Positions 1 to 9,817 are shown, counted from the first letter of the stretch. The stretch: 64,000 nucleotides of DNA from Bordetella parapertussis (GCA_945885345.1 CAMCYP010000016.1:1-64000), one strand, 5' to 3'. Notes: generated by a model from the sequence alone, not told the origin. Made by a program: numbers and translations.

Positions 1-1049
1 GTCATGGTGAAGCCCATGTCCTTCCACACGTCGCCCATCTTCTTGCCGGTCTTGGCGTAGTCGAGGATGATCTGGCCCCACTTGCGCAGCACGTCCGGCG
101 CGTCGGCCATCAGGTCGGTCAGGCGGTCGCCGTCGAGGTCGGTCGAGTAAATGATGCATTCGCGCTGCTCGATCATGTCGTGCAGCATCAGGCCGAAGTT
201 GGTGTCGGAGATGTGCTCGTAGATGTCGCCGCCCCAGTTTTCCATGCCGGCCTTGAAGTCTTTCGGCAGCAGCGCGACGATGGCGTGGACGTTGTCCTTG
301 TGCTCTTCGTAGGCGTCAACCGCGTACTGGCGCTTCAGCTGGAACTTGGTGCCCTGGATCATCCAGCGGAACAAACCGGCGTTTACCGCGTCTTCTTTCG
401 CCTGGGTCGGCTTGGTGGCGACGCGGCCGATGCAGCCGCGGTCATTGACCAGCTTCAGGAACAGCCGTGCGGCATAGGCCATGCGCACGCCCGGGGTGTT
501 CATTTCGGAGTGGATGTTGCCGGTGGCTTTTTCAACGATGAATTTCTTGTTGTCCTGCGAGTACGGCAGGCCGGGCATGAAACGCACGTTGGTGATCGAG
601 CCGTAGGGGCGGACGTTGCAATAGACGCCGGCGGCGGTGCGCAGCGGGGCATTGGCCGACTTGCCGGCCACGACCACTTTTTTGCCGCCGTCATTGACCA
701 TGAAGTCGCCTGCGGTCGACCATTTCAGGCAGGTGAAATCCATCTTGCCGAACCACTCAAGCGATTTCAGCTTTGTGTCGTGTCGGAACTGCGCCATCAT
801 CGGTACGCCGAGGAAGGGCAGGCCGAGCACGTCGAGCGCCATGATCGTGCCGTTCAGGGCGAAGGTGTCGGTGAGCGCATGGGCTACCGGATTGACGCCA
901 CCGGTGAAATTGCCGCCTTCCCAGATGGTGGCGTCGCTGATGCCGCGCGGCTGGGTCTTGGAGCGCTTGAACACGCCGTCCAGATACTTGAACAGGTCGC
1001 CGCTTGCTTCTTCCTGCGCGATTTTCAGCAGGTCCAGTTTTCCACTCAT
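1..1049 (-). CDS. Unrecognised protein, N-terminal part (3' end outside window)
   Basis: An open frame of about 349 codons starts at the ATG at 1049 and runs off the left edge without a stop. GGAG lies about 10 bases before the ATG (GGAGACTTTAGCAATG on the minus strand). The protein begins MSGKLDLLKIAQEEASGD and has no signal peptide, membrane segment, CxxC cluster or nucleotide-binding loop that I can see. Glycine-rich and polar stretches such as WEGGNFTGGVNPVAHAL (about residue 45) and a C-terminal region with DLDGDRLTDLMADAPD suggest a soluble enzyme. I do not recognise the family. Codon use matches the neighbours and the frame is clean over more than 1 kb, so it is very likely a real gene. 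It stands alone, divided from the cold-shock gene by about 380 bases holding hairpins and a terminator. Confidence 0.75.
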   Translation of the reverse strand, partial: MSGKLDLLKIAQEEASGDLFKYLDGVFKRSKTQPRGISDATIWEGGNFTGGVNPVAHALTDTFALNGTIMALDVLGLPFLGVPMMAQFRHDTKLKSLEWFGKMDFTCLKWSTAGDFMVNDGGKKVVVAGKSANAPLRTAAGVYCNVRPYGSITNVRFMPGLPYSQDNKKFIVEKATGNIHSEMNTPGVRMAYAARLFLKLVNDRGCIGRVATKPTQAKEDAVNAGLFRWMIQGTKFQLKRQYAVDAYEEHKDNVHAIVALLPKDFKAGMENWGGDIYEHISDTNFGLMLHDMIEQRECIIYSTDLDGDRLTDLMADAPDVLRKWGQIILDYAKTGKKMGDVWKDMGFTM

Positions 1050-1242
1050 TGCTAAAGTCTCCGTTCGAATTTTTGTCGGTCAAGTGATCGGCCGGTTCCG
1101 GCGATCTGTAGGGGCGTCCCGGGGCGTTCCACGAGCAGGATCGGCACTTGCGTCATCCGCGCTCTTCCCATGCTGGTCCGTCGGCTGATTATCGCATTTA
1201 TTGTCTATGGCATGAATGAGGCGTACCCGATACATGGACTAA

Positions 1243-1334
1243 CCCGGATACGGCGTCCGGGAGCTGTAATGAAGAATGGGGCTGCCCGGAAGCGGCACCC
1301 GGGGAAGGAGGCTCGCCCGGAAGCAGCGCCCGGG
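1243..1334. repeat. Three short CCCGG/CCGGG hairpin repeats
   Basis: Three 19-base units sit at 1243-1261, 1285-1303 and 1316-1334. Each starts with CCCGGA and ends in CCGGG, so each can fold as a 5-6 bp stem with a loop of about 7-9 bases. The second and third units are almost the same (CCCGGAAGCRGCRCCCGGG); the first is more diverged. Spacing is irregular (42 and 31 bases between starts). They lie just downstream of the cold-shock gene's terminator. They may be a small palindromic repeat family or RNA-stabilising hairpins; the function is not known. Confidence 0.6.
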
Positions 1335-1343
1335 GGCTGTACG

Positions 1344-1381
1344 TAAAAAAACCCGCAGGACCTGGAGGGTCTGCGGGCTTT
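1344..1381 (-). terminator. Rho-independent terminator of the cold-shock gene
   Basis: Read on the minus strand, CCCGCAG (1371-1377) pairs with CTGCGGG (1352-1358) across a 12-base loop. The second arm is followed directly by seven T residues. It lies about 50 bases after the stop of the cold-shock gene and has the right polarity for it. Confidence 0.85.
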
Positions 1382-1429
1382 GTCTGGTGCAGGGCCGCCG
1401 GCATCGCTGCCAGCGGCAAAATTCACAGC

Positions 1430-1633
1430 TCAGGCTGCTTGGATGTTAGAGGCTTGCTTGCCCTTGGGTCCCTGGGTGACTTCGAACGACACTTTCTGGC
1501 CTTCTTTCAGTGTCTTGAAGCCATTCATCTGGATCGCGGAGAAGTGCGCGAAAAGATCTTCGCTACCGTCGTCCGGAGTGATGAACCCATAACCCTTGGA
1601 GTCATTGAACCATTTCACAGTACCAGTTGCCAT
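1430..1633 (-). CDS. Cold-shock protein, CspA family
   Basis: This 67-residue protein is a complete single cold-shock domain. It starts [18 protein letters not shown], contains both RNA-binding motifs (KGYGFI at about 13-18 and DLFAHFSAI at about 28-36), and ends in the usual [10 protein letters not shown] tail. CspA-family proteins are small beta-barrel RNA chaperones that melt mRNA secondary structure in the cytoplasm. A longer frame exists upstream to 1702, but the extra 23 residues match no family member, and AAGGCAGG precedes the ATG at 1633, so the short start is chosen. The gene stands alone, with its own promoter (1744-1772), a leader of about 100 bases and a strong terminator. A long leader is common in this family, where it often controls temperature-dependent translation; whether this copy is cold-induced cannot be told. 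Confidence 0.95.
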   Translation of the reverse strand: MATGTVKWFNDSKGYGFITPDDGSEDLFAHFSAIQMNGFKTLKEGQKVSFEVTQGPKGKQASNIQAA

Positions 1634-1743
1634 ATGCCTGCCTTGATAGAAAAGCGGATGGGCTCCGCGATTTGTTCGAGTTCCAAGGATCGCATTGGCC
1701 AAACTGGTCTAGCGATAAAGCCTGAACCCCAACACCCGACTGC

Positions 1744-1772
1744 TTAATAGGGTATTTGTTGGCGAAAGTCAA
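1744..1772 (-). promoter_or_regulatory. Sigma-70-type promoter of the cold-shock gene
   Basis: On the minus strand, TTGACT (1767-1772) and TATTAA (1744-1749) are 17 bases apart, a good match to sigma-70 elements. Transcription would start near 1737 and give a 5' leader of about 100 bases, typical of cspA-like mRNAs. Confidence 0.6.
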
Positions 1773-1824
1773 GCATGCCCCGGCCCCCCCCTGTCCGGCG
1801 GGTTTTTCCACTGTTTGCAGCCAC

Positions 1825-1852
1825 TTGAAAAATTCTGCATTCCAGACACAAT
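1825..1852 (+). promoter_or_regulatory. Possible promoter for clpS-clpA
   Basis: TTGAAA (1825-1830) and CACAAT (1847-1852) lie 16 bases apart, about 90 bases before the clpS start. The -10 match is only moderate, so this is a suggestion. Confidence 0.35.
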
Positions 1853-1943
1853 AGGTTCGCAGCGGGTTTTCTGCGTGCGGGCTGCACTTGCAGAATTGAG
1901 CACGGGCCCCATTTGAAGCATGTAATGCGAACATTTCTACGGT

Positions 1944-2252
1944 ATGGCAACCAGGCAGCGTGAAGACACCGTCCTCGAGGCGAAACGTACCAAAACCAAG
2001 CAACCACCAATGTTCAAGGTGCTGCTGCTTAACGACGACTACACCCCGATGGATTTCGTCGTAGGGGTTTTGCAGCGGTTTTTCTCCCTCAGTCGCGAAA
2101 GCGCGACTCAGGTCATGCTCAAGGTGCACCGCGACGGCATGGGTGTCTGCGGTATATTTCCAAGAGATGTTGCCGCAACCAAAGTGGAACAGGTAAAGTC
2201 GTACGCCAAGCAGCACCTGCATCCGTTACAGTGTGTAATGGAAGAGAACTGA
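1944..2252 (+). CDS. clpS: ATP-dependent Clp protease adaptor ClpS
   Basis: ClpS binds substrates with destabilising N-terminal residues (N-degrons) and hands them to the ClpAP protease in the cytoplasm. The 102-residue protein has the flexible, charged N-terminal tail (about 1-22) and then the core fold with the family signature [13 protein letters not shown] at about 28-40. That motif includes the Asn-Asp pair that grips the substrate's amino terminus. The length is normal for the family. clpA begins 28 bases downstream on the same strand, which is the classic clpS-clpA operon and supports the call. Confidence 0.97.
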   Translation: MATRQREDTVLEAKRTKTKQPPMFKVLLLNDDYTPMDFVVGVLQRFFSLSRESATQVMLKVHRDGMGVCGIFPRDVAATKVEQVKSYAKQHLHPLQCVMEEN

Positions 2253-2280
2253 AGTCTCACATGCCCATGATCGGACAACC

Positions 2281-4548
<2,268 letters not shown>

Positions 4549-4552
4549 ACGC

Positions 4553-4582
4553 AGCGGCGGCCAGCAGGCCGCCGCTTTCTTG
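4553..4582 (+). terminator. Terminator after clpA
   Basis: AGCGGCGGCC (4553-4562) and GGCCGCCGCT (4567-4576) form a perfect 10-bp stem with an AGCA loop, followed by TTCTT. It starts five bases after the clpA stop. Confidence 0.7.
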
Positions 4583-4626
4583 ACGGCTGCGGTCTTTACG
4601 CAGACACTGGGCCCATAAAAAAATTG

Positions 4627-4647
4627 ATATCCGCGTTGCGCGGATAT
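4627..4647. repeat. Perfect inverted repeat upstream of fccA (possible operator)
   Basis: ATATCCGCG and CGCGGATAT are perfect inverted arms of 9 bases around TTG. The site lies 40 bases before the fccA start and after the clpA terminator, where a regulator site or leader hairpin would be expected. No T-run follows, so it is not a standard terminator. The binding factor, if any, is unknown. Confidence 0.45.
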
Positions 4648-4686
4648 GTCGTCCTCGGGGCGTTAGTTTCCTATCCGGAGTTTGTC

Positions 4687-5070
4687 ATGCCAAGAATCGT
4701 GCTGCTACTCGTGCTGCTGATGGCTGGCAATGCATGGGCGCAATGGTCTGCGATGACTTTCGCAAATGCGGTGGGATCTGCCATGCAGCCGGCAGGAGCG
4801 GGCCCGAATCCGGGGCGCAGTCTCGCCGCCACCTGTTTCACCTGCCATGGTACCGACGGCCGCAGCGTCGGCGGCGTGCCGCCCAGCCTTGCCGGACAGA
4901 ACAAGGATTACCTGCTCAAACAACTGCAGGAATTCCGCGACGGCAAACGCCCGGCTACGATCATGCACCAGCACGCCAAGGGTTATACCGATGAACAGCT
5001 CAATCTGATCGCGGGTTATTTCGCCGCGGTTACTCCCGGTCCCGCAGCAGCAGCGCCGGCGGTGAAGTAG
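4687..5070 (+). CDS. fccA: Flavocytochrome c sulfide dehydrogenase, cytochrome subunit (FccA-like)
   Basis: This 127-residue periplasmic cytochrome c has a Sec signal peptide (MPRIVLLLVLLMAGNAWA) and one haem-binding CFTCH motif near residue 52. It carries features of the c553/c4 class, including PPSLAGQ and a C-terminal helix with a YFAAV-type segment. A methionine in the ATIMHQHAKGY loop may be the axial ligand. The start at 4687 is chosen because CCGGAG ends six bases before it and the signal peptide follows directly; the frame is open to 4624 but that part overlaps a palindrome. Nine bases downstream lies the flavoprotein subunit, so this is the electron-accepting partner that takes electrons from sulfide oxidation to the respiratory chain. 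Many FccA proteins bind two haems; this one has only one CxxCH. Confidence 0.85.
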   Translation: MPRIVLLLVLLMAGNAWAQWSAMTFANAVGSAMQPAGAGPNPGRSLAATCFTCHGTDGRSVGGVPPSLAGQNKDYLLKQLQEFRDGKRPATIMHQHAKGYTDEQLNLIAGYFAAVTPGPAAAAPAVK

Positions 5071-5078
5071 GAGACGCC

Positions 5079-6356
5079 ATGACCTTATCCAGAATCTCCA
5101 GACGCGAATTCATGAAATGGACCGCCGCAGGCGCCGGTGCAGCGGCCGTGTCCGGGTGTGCCAGCCTGGGCGGCGGCGCGGGGCGCGTGGTGGTTGTCGG
5201 CGGCGGTTACGGTGGCGCGACTGCGGCGAAGTTCATCAAGCTGTGGGCGCCCGACATCAACGTAACCCTGGTCGAACCCAACCAGTATTTCATCTCCTGT
5301 CCGATCAGCAACCTGGTGCTCGGCGGCAATGCACAGATGAACGACATCACGTTCAGCTATGAGGGTTTGCGCAGCCGCGGCATCCGCGTGATCCGCGATT
5401 CTGCCGTGGCCATCGACGCGGAAAAACGCCAGGTGCGTCTCAATGGCGGTGACAGCCTCGGCTACGACCGCGTCATCGTGTCGCCCGGCGTCGAGTTCAT
5501 GTTCGACCAGATTCCTGCACTGAAAAGCGCGGATGCGCAGAACCGCATTCCGCACGCATGGAAAGCCGGCGCGCAGACCGTGGCTCTGCGCAACCAGCTC
5601 ACCGCCATGCGCGACGGTGGCGTCTATGTGCTGCAGATCCCGATGGCGCCGTATCGCTGCCCGCCGGGGCCGTACGAACGCGTGTGCCAGGTCGCCGACT
5701 ATTTCAAAAAGACGAAACCGAAATCGAAAATCATCGTGCTGGATTCCAACCCCGACATCACGTCGAAAAAGGGTTTGTTCCTTGCGGCCTGGGATGGCCT
5801 GTACAAGGGCATGATCGACTATTACCCGAACAGCGAGATCGCCGACGTCGACGTCAGGGGCATGACCGTCAAGCTGCAGTTCGACAACTTCAAGGGTGAC
5901 GTCATCAACGTGGTGCCGGCGCAGCGCGCGGCCGACATCGCGGTGAAAAGCGGCCTGGTCACCGCGAACAACCGCTGGTGCGGTGTTGACTGGACCACTT
6001 GCGAATCTCTTGCAGTCAAAGGCGTACACGTACTCGGTGACGCGACGCTGTCGGCGTCGGCAATGCCGAAGTCCGGCAGCATGGCCAACCAGCACGCCAA
6101 GGTCTGCGCCGCTGCGGTCATTGCACTGCTGAAGGGCCAGACGGTGAATGCCGACACCATGATGATGAACACCTGCTACAGCTTTGTCAGCGGCGACAGC
6201 GCGATGCATGTCGCATCGGTGCATCGTTACGACGCGACCCAGAAAAGCATACTGCCGGTCAAAGGCAGCGGCGGGGTTTCTGCGGCGGCGAGCAGTGCCG
6301 AGGCTGCGTATGCCTGGGGCTGGGCGCGCAACATCTGGGCGGAAGCGTTGGCCTAG
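5079..6356 (+). CDS. fccB: Flavocytochrome c sulfide dehydrogenase, flavoprotein subunit (FccB)
   Basis: FccB oxidises sulfide at a FAD with a neighbouring redox disulfide and passes electrons to FccA. The 425-residue protein begins with a twin-arginine signal (SRREFMKW, residues 6-13). It then has the Rossmann FAD loop VVVVGGGYGG near residue 35 and cysteines in FISCPISN, YRCPPGPYERVC and NRWCGVDWTTC that can supply the redox pair and structural positions. The C-terminal FCSD flavin-binding domain includes CYSFVSGDSAMHVASVH. The Tat signal ends in VSGC, which resembles a lipobox, so the protein might be lipid-anchored. It forms a tight pair with fccA. The nearest alternative is a type of sulfide:quinone reductase, but the cytochrome partner argues for FCSD. 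Confidence 0.9.
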   Translation: MTLSRISRREFMKWTAAGAGAAAVSGCASLGGGAGRVVVVGGGYGGATAAKFIKLWAPDINVTLVEPNQYFISCPISNLVLGGNAQMNDITFSYEGLRSRGIRVIRDSAVAIDAEKRQVRLNGGDSLGYDRVIVSPGVEFMFDQIPALKSADAQNRIPHAWKAGAQTVALRNQLTAMRDGGVYVLQIPMAPYRCPPGPYERVCQVADYFKKTKPKSKIIVLDSNPDITSKKGLFLAAWDGLYKGMIDYYPNSEIADVDVRGMTVKLQFDNFKGDVINVVPAQRAADIAVKSGLVTANNRWCGVDWTTCESLAVKGVHVLGDATLSASAMPKSGSMANQHAKVCAAAVIALLKGQTVNADTMMMNTCYSFVSGDSAMHVASVHRYDATQKSILPVKGSGGVSAAASSAEAAYAWGWARNIWAEALA

Positions 6357-6375
6357 ATTTTTTTTGAAGGCTGCA

Positions 6376-6408
6376 ATGAACAAGGGGCGCGATGCGCCCC
6401 TTGTTCAT
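6376..6408. terminator. Bidirectional hairpin between fccB and sseA
   Basis: Arms 6376-6390 and 6394-6408 form a perfect 15-bp inverted repeat around GAT. It lies between the two convergent genes, 20 bases after the fccB stop and 20 bases after the sseA stop. No long T-run follows directly on either strand, so its strength as an intrinsic terminator is uncertain. Confidence 0.6.
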
Positions 6409-6427
6409 GGTGCCGGTGATGCCGGGA

Positions 6428-7279
6428 TCAGGCGTCGCCGCGCGCGACAGGCCGCCGGCGGTCGCTGACCCATTCGCTCCACGAACCGGGATACAGCCGT
6501 GAGCCGGCGAGTCCGGCCACTTCCATCGCCAGCAGGTTGTGGCAGGCGGTGACGCCGGAGCCGCACTGGTGGACGATGGCTTCCGGGGCGTGGCCGTCGA
6601 GCATGCTGCCGAATTCCTGCTTCAGCGCGGCCGGCGGCTTGAAGCGGCCGTCGTCACCGAGATTGAGTTTGAAAAAACGGTTGGCGGCACCGGGGATGTG
6701 GCCTGCCACCGGATCCAGAGTTTCATTTTCACCGCGGTAACGGTCGTTGCTGCGCGCATCGAGCACCAATGCCTTGCGCTCCTGCAGGTTGGCCAGCACC
6801 TGCGCGCTGTCGACGGCGCTTTGTGTCTGCGCTTTGCCGTTGAAGGTGACCGGCTCGATCTCCGGTTGTGCAACGGTCACCGGCAATCCGGCCTTGATCC
6901 AGGCCTGCCAGCCGCCGTCGAGCACGGCCGCTTTCGTGTGACCGACCCAGCGCAGCATCCACCACAGGCGCGATGCGTAAACGCCGCCGGTTTCATCGTA
7001 GGCGACAACCTGGGTGTTGTTGCTGATGCCCAGCGCGCCGAGGCGCAGGCTGAACGTCGCAGGATGCGGCAGCGGATGGCGGCCGGTGAGTCCGGTCTTC
7101 GGGCCGGACAGATCGACGTCGAGATGCAGGAAACGCGCACCGGGGATGTGTCCGGCGCGATAGGCTTTGTAACCGGCGCTGTGGTTTGCGAGATCGTGCC
7201 GGCAGTCGCAGATCACCCACTGCGGATCGTCGAGGTGGGCTGCGGTTTGTTCAGCGCTGACGAGGGTGGTATGGGTCAT
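6428..7279 (-). CDS. sseA: 3-mercaptopyruvate sulfurtransferase (two-domain rhodanese)
   Basis: The 283-residue protein has two rhodanese domains. The N-terminal, inactive one holds the WVICDCRHD and YKAYRAGHIPGARFLHLD segments. The C-terminal, active one has LDARSNDRYRGE and the catalytic loop HQCGSGVTAC near residue 240. The CGSGVT loop is typical of mercaptopyruvate sulfurtransferases, whereas thiosulfate rhodaneses usually have CRKGVT, so the first is preferred. Such enzymes move sulfane sulfur from 3-mercaptopyruvate to thiol acceptors or cyanide in the cytoplasm. It is convergent with fccAB, so any link to sulfide oxidation is by neighbourhood only. No signal peptide is visible. Confidence 0.9.
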   Translation of the reverse strand: MTHTTLVSAEQTAAHLDDPQWVICDCRHDLANHSAGYKAYRAGHIPGARFLHLDVDLSGPKTGLTGRHPLPHPATFSLRLGALGISNNTQVVAYDETGGVYASRLWWMLRWVGHTKAAVLDGGWQAWIKAGLPVTVAQPEIEPVTFNGKAQTQSAVDSAQVLANLQERKALVLDARSNDRYRGENETLDPVAGHIPGAANRFFKLNLGDDGRFKPPAALKQEFGSMLDGHAPEAIVHQCGSGVTACHNLLAMEVAGLAGSRLYPGSWSEWVSDRRRPVARGDA

Positions 7280-7345
7280 GGCGTCGTGCCGGCCGGGTGG
7301 TTGGAGGGGGCAAAGGTAACAAACGCCGATTGAAAATCAAGCGCT

Positions 7346-7377
7346 GAAAAAAGCTGCGGCAGCTCCAAGCTGCCGCA
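7346..7377 (-). terminator. Rho-independent terminator of the Rieske oxygenase gene
   Basis: On the minus strand, TGCGGCAGCT and AGCTGCCGCA (7368-7377 and 7355-7364) form a perfect 10-bp stem with a three-base loop, followed by GC and six T residues. It is about 37 bases past the stop of the Rieske gene. Confidence 0.85.
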
Positions 7378-7413
7378 TTAACTACGTAACTTATTGTTTT
7401 TATTGATTAAATT

Positions 7414-8517
7414 CTAAATGTGCGGCGCTACTTCCCGGCGCAGGAATTCATGAAAATGCACCATGCCGTCTTCCAGCGGTGACTGGTACGGGCCGGTTTC
7501 ACTGCGCCCCTGTTGCCATAACGCACGGCGGCCTTCGGTCATGCGCGCAATGATCTCGGCGTCTTCCACCGCGGTTTCGCGATACGCCGCCTGTTCGGCT
7601 TCGACGAATTCGCGTTCGAACAGCGCAATGTCTTCCGGATAATAAAACTCGACGATGTTGCTGCAGGCTTCGGGTCCGCGCGGAATGATCGCGCTGATCA
7701 CCAGCACATGCGGATACCACTCGACCATGATGTTCGGGAAATAGGTCAGCCAGATTGCGCCATGTGCAGGCTGTTGGTTGGCGCCCTGGCGCAACACCTG
7801 TTCATGCCAGCGCTGGTAGACCGCGCTGCCGGGACGGGCGAGCTGGTTCTTGATGCCGCAGGTCTGCACGCTGTACCAGTCGCCGAATTCCCACTGCAGG
7901 TCGGACACATTCACGAACTGGCCAAGCCCGGGATGGAAGGGTTCGACGTGGTAATCCTCGAGGTAGACCTCGATGAAGGTTTTCCAGTTGCAGGCGTATT
8001 CTTCGACTTCAACGCGGTCAAGCATATAGCCGGAGAAATCCAGGTTCTGCATCACGCCCATTTTTGCCAAGTCACGCGCCACGTCGCGACGACCTGCGAA
8101 CAGCAGACCGTTCCAGCGCGTCAGCGGTGTTTGCGCCAGATCGAGGCAGGGGTTCTCGGCGAAATGCGGCGCACCGAGCAACTTTCCGTCCAAGCCGTAC
8201 GTCCAGCGGTGCAGCGGACAGATGATGTTTTTGGTATTGCCGCGGTCCTTGAGGATCACTGCCTGGCGATGGCGGCAGATGTTCGACAGCAGTTCAACAC
8301 CATTGTTGTTGCGCACCAGTGCCTGCGCATTGCCGTGCCACGACAGCGTCTGGTAGTCACCGACATTCGGCGTCATCAGTTCATGGCCGACATAACCGGG
8401 GCCCATGTCGAACAGCAGGCGCTGCTCAATCTCATGGATGCGGGCATCGAAGTACCAATGCACGGGCAGTTGCGGTGAGGTTTTGCGGAAAGCGGTGACG
8501 CTGGAGAGGTCAGACAT
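7414..8517 (-). CDS. Rieske-type ring-hydroxylating oxygenase, alpha subunit family
   Basis: The 367-residue protein shows the two hallmarks of the family. The N-terminal Rieske [2Fe-2S] site is CRH (about residue 82) with CPLH about 17 residues later. The C-terminal mononuclear iron site is in EVYLEDYHVEPFHPGL (about 183-198), where the two His residues and a later Asp bind iron and the preceding Asp bridges electron transfer. Such enzymes add oxygen to aromatic rings, N-methyl groups or choline-like substrates, using a reductase partner. No reductase or beta subunit gene is next to it, so it may use a shared reductase. The substrate cannot be told. It is a single-gene unit with its own terminator. 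Confidence 0.88.
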   Translation of the reverse strand: MSDLSSVTAFRKTSPQLPVHWYFDARIHEIEQRLLFDMGPGYVGHELMTPNVGDYQTLSWHGNAQALVRNNNGVELLSNICRHRQAVILKDRGNTKNIICPLHRWTYGLDGKLLGAPHFAENPCLDLAQTPLTRWNGLLFAGRRDVARDLAKMGVMQNLDFSGYMLDRVEVEEYACNWKTFIEVYLEDYHVEPFHPGLGQFVNVSDLQWEFGDWYSVQTCGIKNQLARPGSAVYQRWHEQVLRQGANQQPAHGAIWLTYFPNIMVEWYPHVLVISAIIPRGPEACSNIVEFYYPEDIALFEREFVEAEQAAYRETAVEDAEIIARMTEGRRALWQQGRSETGPYQSPLEDGMVHFHEFLRREVAPHI

Positions 8518-8789
8518 GCAGCAGGTGGCGGGGGCAGGTTGAGCGGCCGGGGCGGCGTTTCAAGAATATGATTCTTAAGGGTTTTGGAGCAGGTTCAGCG
8601 TCTGTGGATGCGACTGCAAAAATGAGGGGCTATTCTTTCCCAGCCCCCCCCAAAAGGCAACCAAAATTTCGCCGCTGCATCATGGCTTTACCTGGCGTAT
8701 ATTTCATAAGTAATTGTTTTAAAACATTAAATATTGAATCCGCGGATTGCGTCACCGCGTATTTTTTCGCCGCGAGTCCGTCGCAGTTG
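8518..8789. other. A/T-rich gap without a supported gene
   Basis: The 272 bases between the Rieske gene start and the 3' end of the shortened glycosyltransferase contain a run of seven C residues near 8643 and an A/T-rich patch (about 8700-8775) unlike the surrounding GC-rich DNA. No frame shows family resemblance. Part of it may be the decayed 3' end of the glycosyltransferase. Confidence 0.5.
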
Positions 8790-9353
8790 TTAAGTGATCG
8801 TCAGCGGGTGCCTGATGCACAAGGGCGCGCCGTAGATTTTCAGTTGCCGCGAAAAGGCGAGGTCTTTCCTGCCGGTGGTTTCCGGGAAACGGCCGGCGGC
8901 TTCAAATAATGAGCGCGTGACAAAAATAGCCTGTGCACCGCTGGCGACGCCGGTGAGACGTGTGCGGCAGTTCATCAGTACGGCAGTCACGCGTTGCAGC
9001 GGATGCGCGCTTGCACTGCGCACCTTGAAGCATCCCCAACTGCGCCGGCTGCGCGCGAGGCCGCCGATCATCAGGCCGTCGGCGCCTTCGGGCAGGTGCG
9101 CATCGGCATGCAGAAAACAGAGGATCTCGCCGTGCGCCGCTGCGGCACCGGCATTCATCTGTTGCGCGTGGCCGCCTGCGACGCTGATCACCTGATCTGC
9201 GCGATCCCGGGAGAGGGCGACGGTGTCGTCGCTGCTGCCGCCGTCAACGACGACGATTTCCGCACCGCGACCGCGCAGCGCCTGCAGGCTGTCGAGCGTG
9301 GCCGCGATGTGCGCGGCGACGTTGTATGCGGGGATGATGATGGACAGCGACAC
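8790..9353 (-). CDS. Family 2 glycosyltransferase, apparently C-terminally shortened
   Basis: The 187-residue protein begins with the GT-A fold signature LSIIIPAYNVAAHI and has VVDGGSSDDTVAL (UDP/sugar binding) and LHADAHLP (DxD-like metal site) in the right order. This matches the small glycosyltransferase family often labelled TIGR04283. Members usually run about 30-50 residues further, with a (V)TTSxRRWE motif and a C-terminal helix; here the frame stops right after the SRQLKIYGAPLCIRHPL segment. The region past the stop is A/T-rich. A continuation in another frame reads TATDSRRKN, which could be a remnant of that motif. It may therefore be a recent pseudogene or a naturally short variant. 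The acceptor is unknown. Confidence 0.7.
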   Translation of the reverse strand: MSLSIIIPAYNVAAHIAATLDSLQALRGRGAEIVVVDGGSSDDTVALSRDRADQVISVAGGHAQQMNAGAAAAHGEILCFLHADAHLPEGADGLMIGGLARSRRSWGCFKVRSASAHPLQRVTAVLMNCRTRLTGVASGAQAIFVTRSLFEAAGRFPETTGRKDLAFSRQLKIYGAPLCIRHPLTIT

Positions 9354-9550
9354 GACGAATCAGGCAGAGGTTTGGTTGGCGGAATTCATGCGGGCATCAT
9401 CATAATCGACGCGGTTTTTTTATTCGATGCGTTCATCCGTTGCGGACCGGCAAAGTCCGGATGTTGCAGCCTGCGGTGAATACCCCGCGCGTTGACCGCA
9501 AACCTCTGATTGCGTTACATTTCCTGTCCTTCCCGCGGGTCGTACGCCCC

Positions 9551-9787
9551 ATGACAAAAACCACAAAATCCTCGTCGGCTGCACCCACTTTTGAATCCGC
9601 CCTCGCGGAACTCGAAAAGATCGTTGAAGCCATGGAAGAGGGGCAAATGCCGCTGGAGCAATCACTGGCGGCCTACAAGCGCGGCGCGGAACTCTTGAAG
9701 CTGTGCCAGACCCAGCTGCAGGATGCCCAGCAGCAGGTGAAGATCCTGGAAAGCGGCGTGCTGAAAAATTTCGGCACGACTGAGTAG
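9551..9787 (+). CDS. xseB: Exodeoxyribonuclease VII small subunit
   Basis: XseB is the small helical subunit that binds several to one large XseA subunit to form exonuclease VII, which degrades single-stranded DNA. The 78-residue protein has the family core FESALAELEKIVEAMEEG followed by PLEQSLAAYKRGAELLKLC, predicted as two long helices. The start at 9551 gives the usual length; the longer frame to 9440 adds unrelated sequence. It is followed after 30 bases by ispA, and then dxs, a gene order (xseB-ispA-dxs) conserved widely in proteobacteria. xseA is not in this window. Confidence 0.95.
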   Translation: MTKTTKSSSAAPTFESALAELEKIVEAMEEGQMPLEQSLAAYKRGAELLKLCQTQLQDAQQQVKILESGVLKNFGTTE

Positions 9788-9817
9788 CACTCCTTTCAGC
9801 AATTTTTCTTTTTAATC

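Larger units (their letters stand above)
1050..1429. other. Intergenic region with three hairpin repeats and a terminator
   Basis: No gene is supported here. The stretch lies between the 5' end of the unrecognised gene and the 3' end of the cold-shock gene. It holds three CCCGG...CCGGG hairpins (1243-1334) and then the cold-shock gene's terminator (1344-1381), each listed separately. Short frames across it are shadows on both strands with no family resemblance. Confidence 0.6.
1634..1943. other. Divergent control region between csp and clpS
   Basis: No gene is supported in these 310 bases. The left third is the untranslated leader of the cold-shock gene, with its promoter at 1744-1772 on the minus strand. 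The right part must carry the clpS promoter. A run of seven C residues (about 1783-1789) separates the two halves. A possible plus-strand promoter at 1825-1852 is listed separately at low confidence. Confidence 0.6.

Noticed and set aside
1243..1334. CRISPR array
   Set aside because: Only three units, irregular spacing, each unit itself palindromic, and no cas gene in the window.
4624..4686. Longer start for fccA
   Set aside because: It would place a palindrome in coding DNA and spoil the signal peptide; a good ribosome site precedes the later ATG.
5085..6383. Long minus-strand frame opposite fccB
   Set aside because: Rich in His, Arg and Ala as expected for an antisense frame; fccB is certain.
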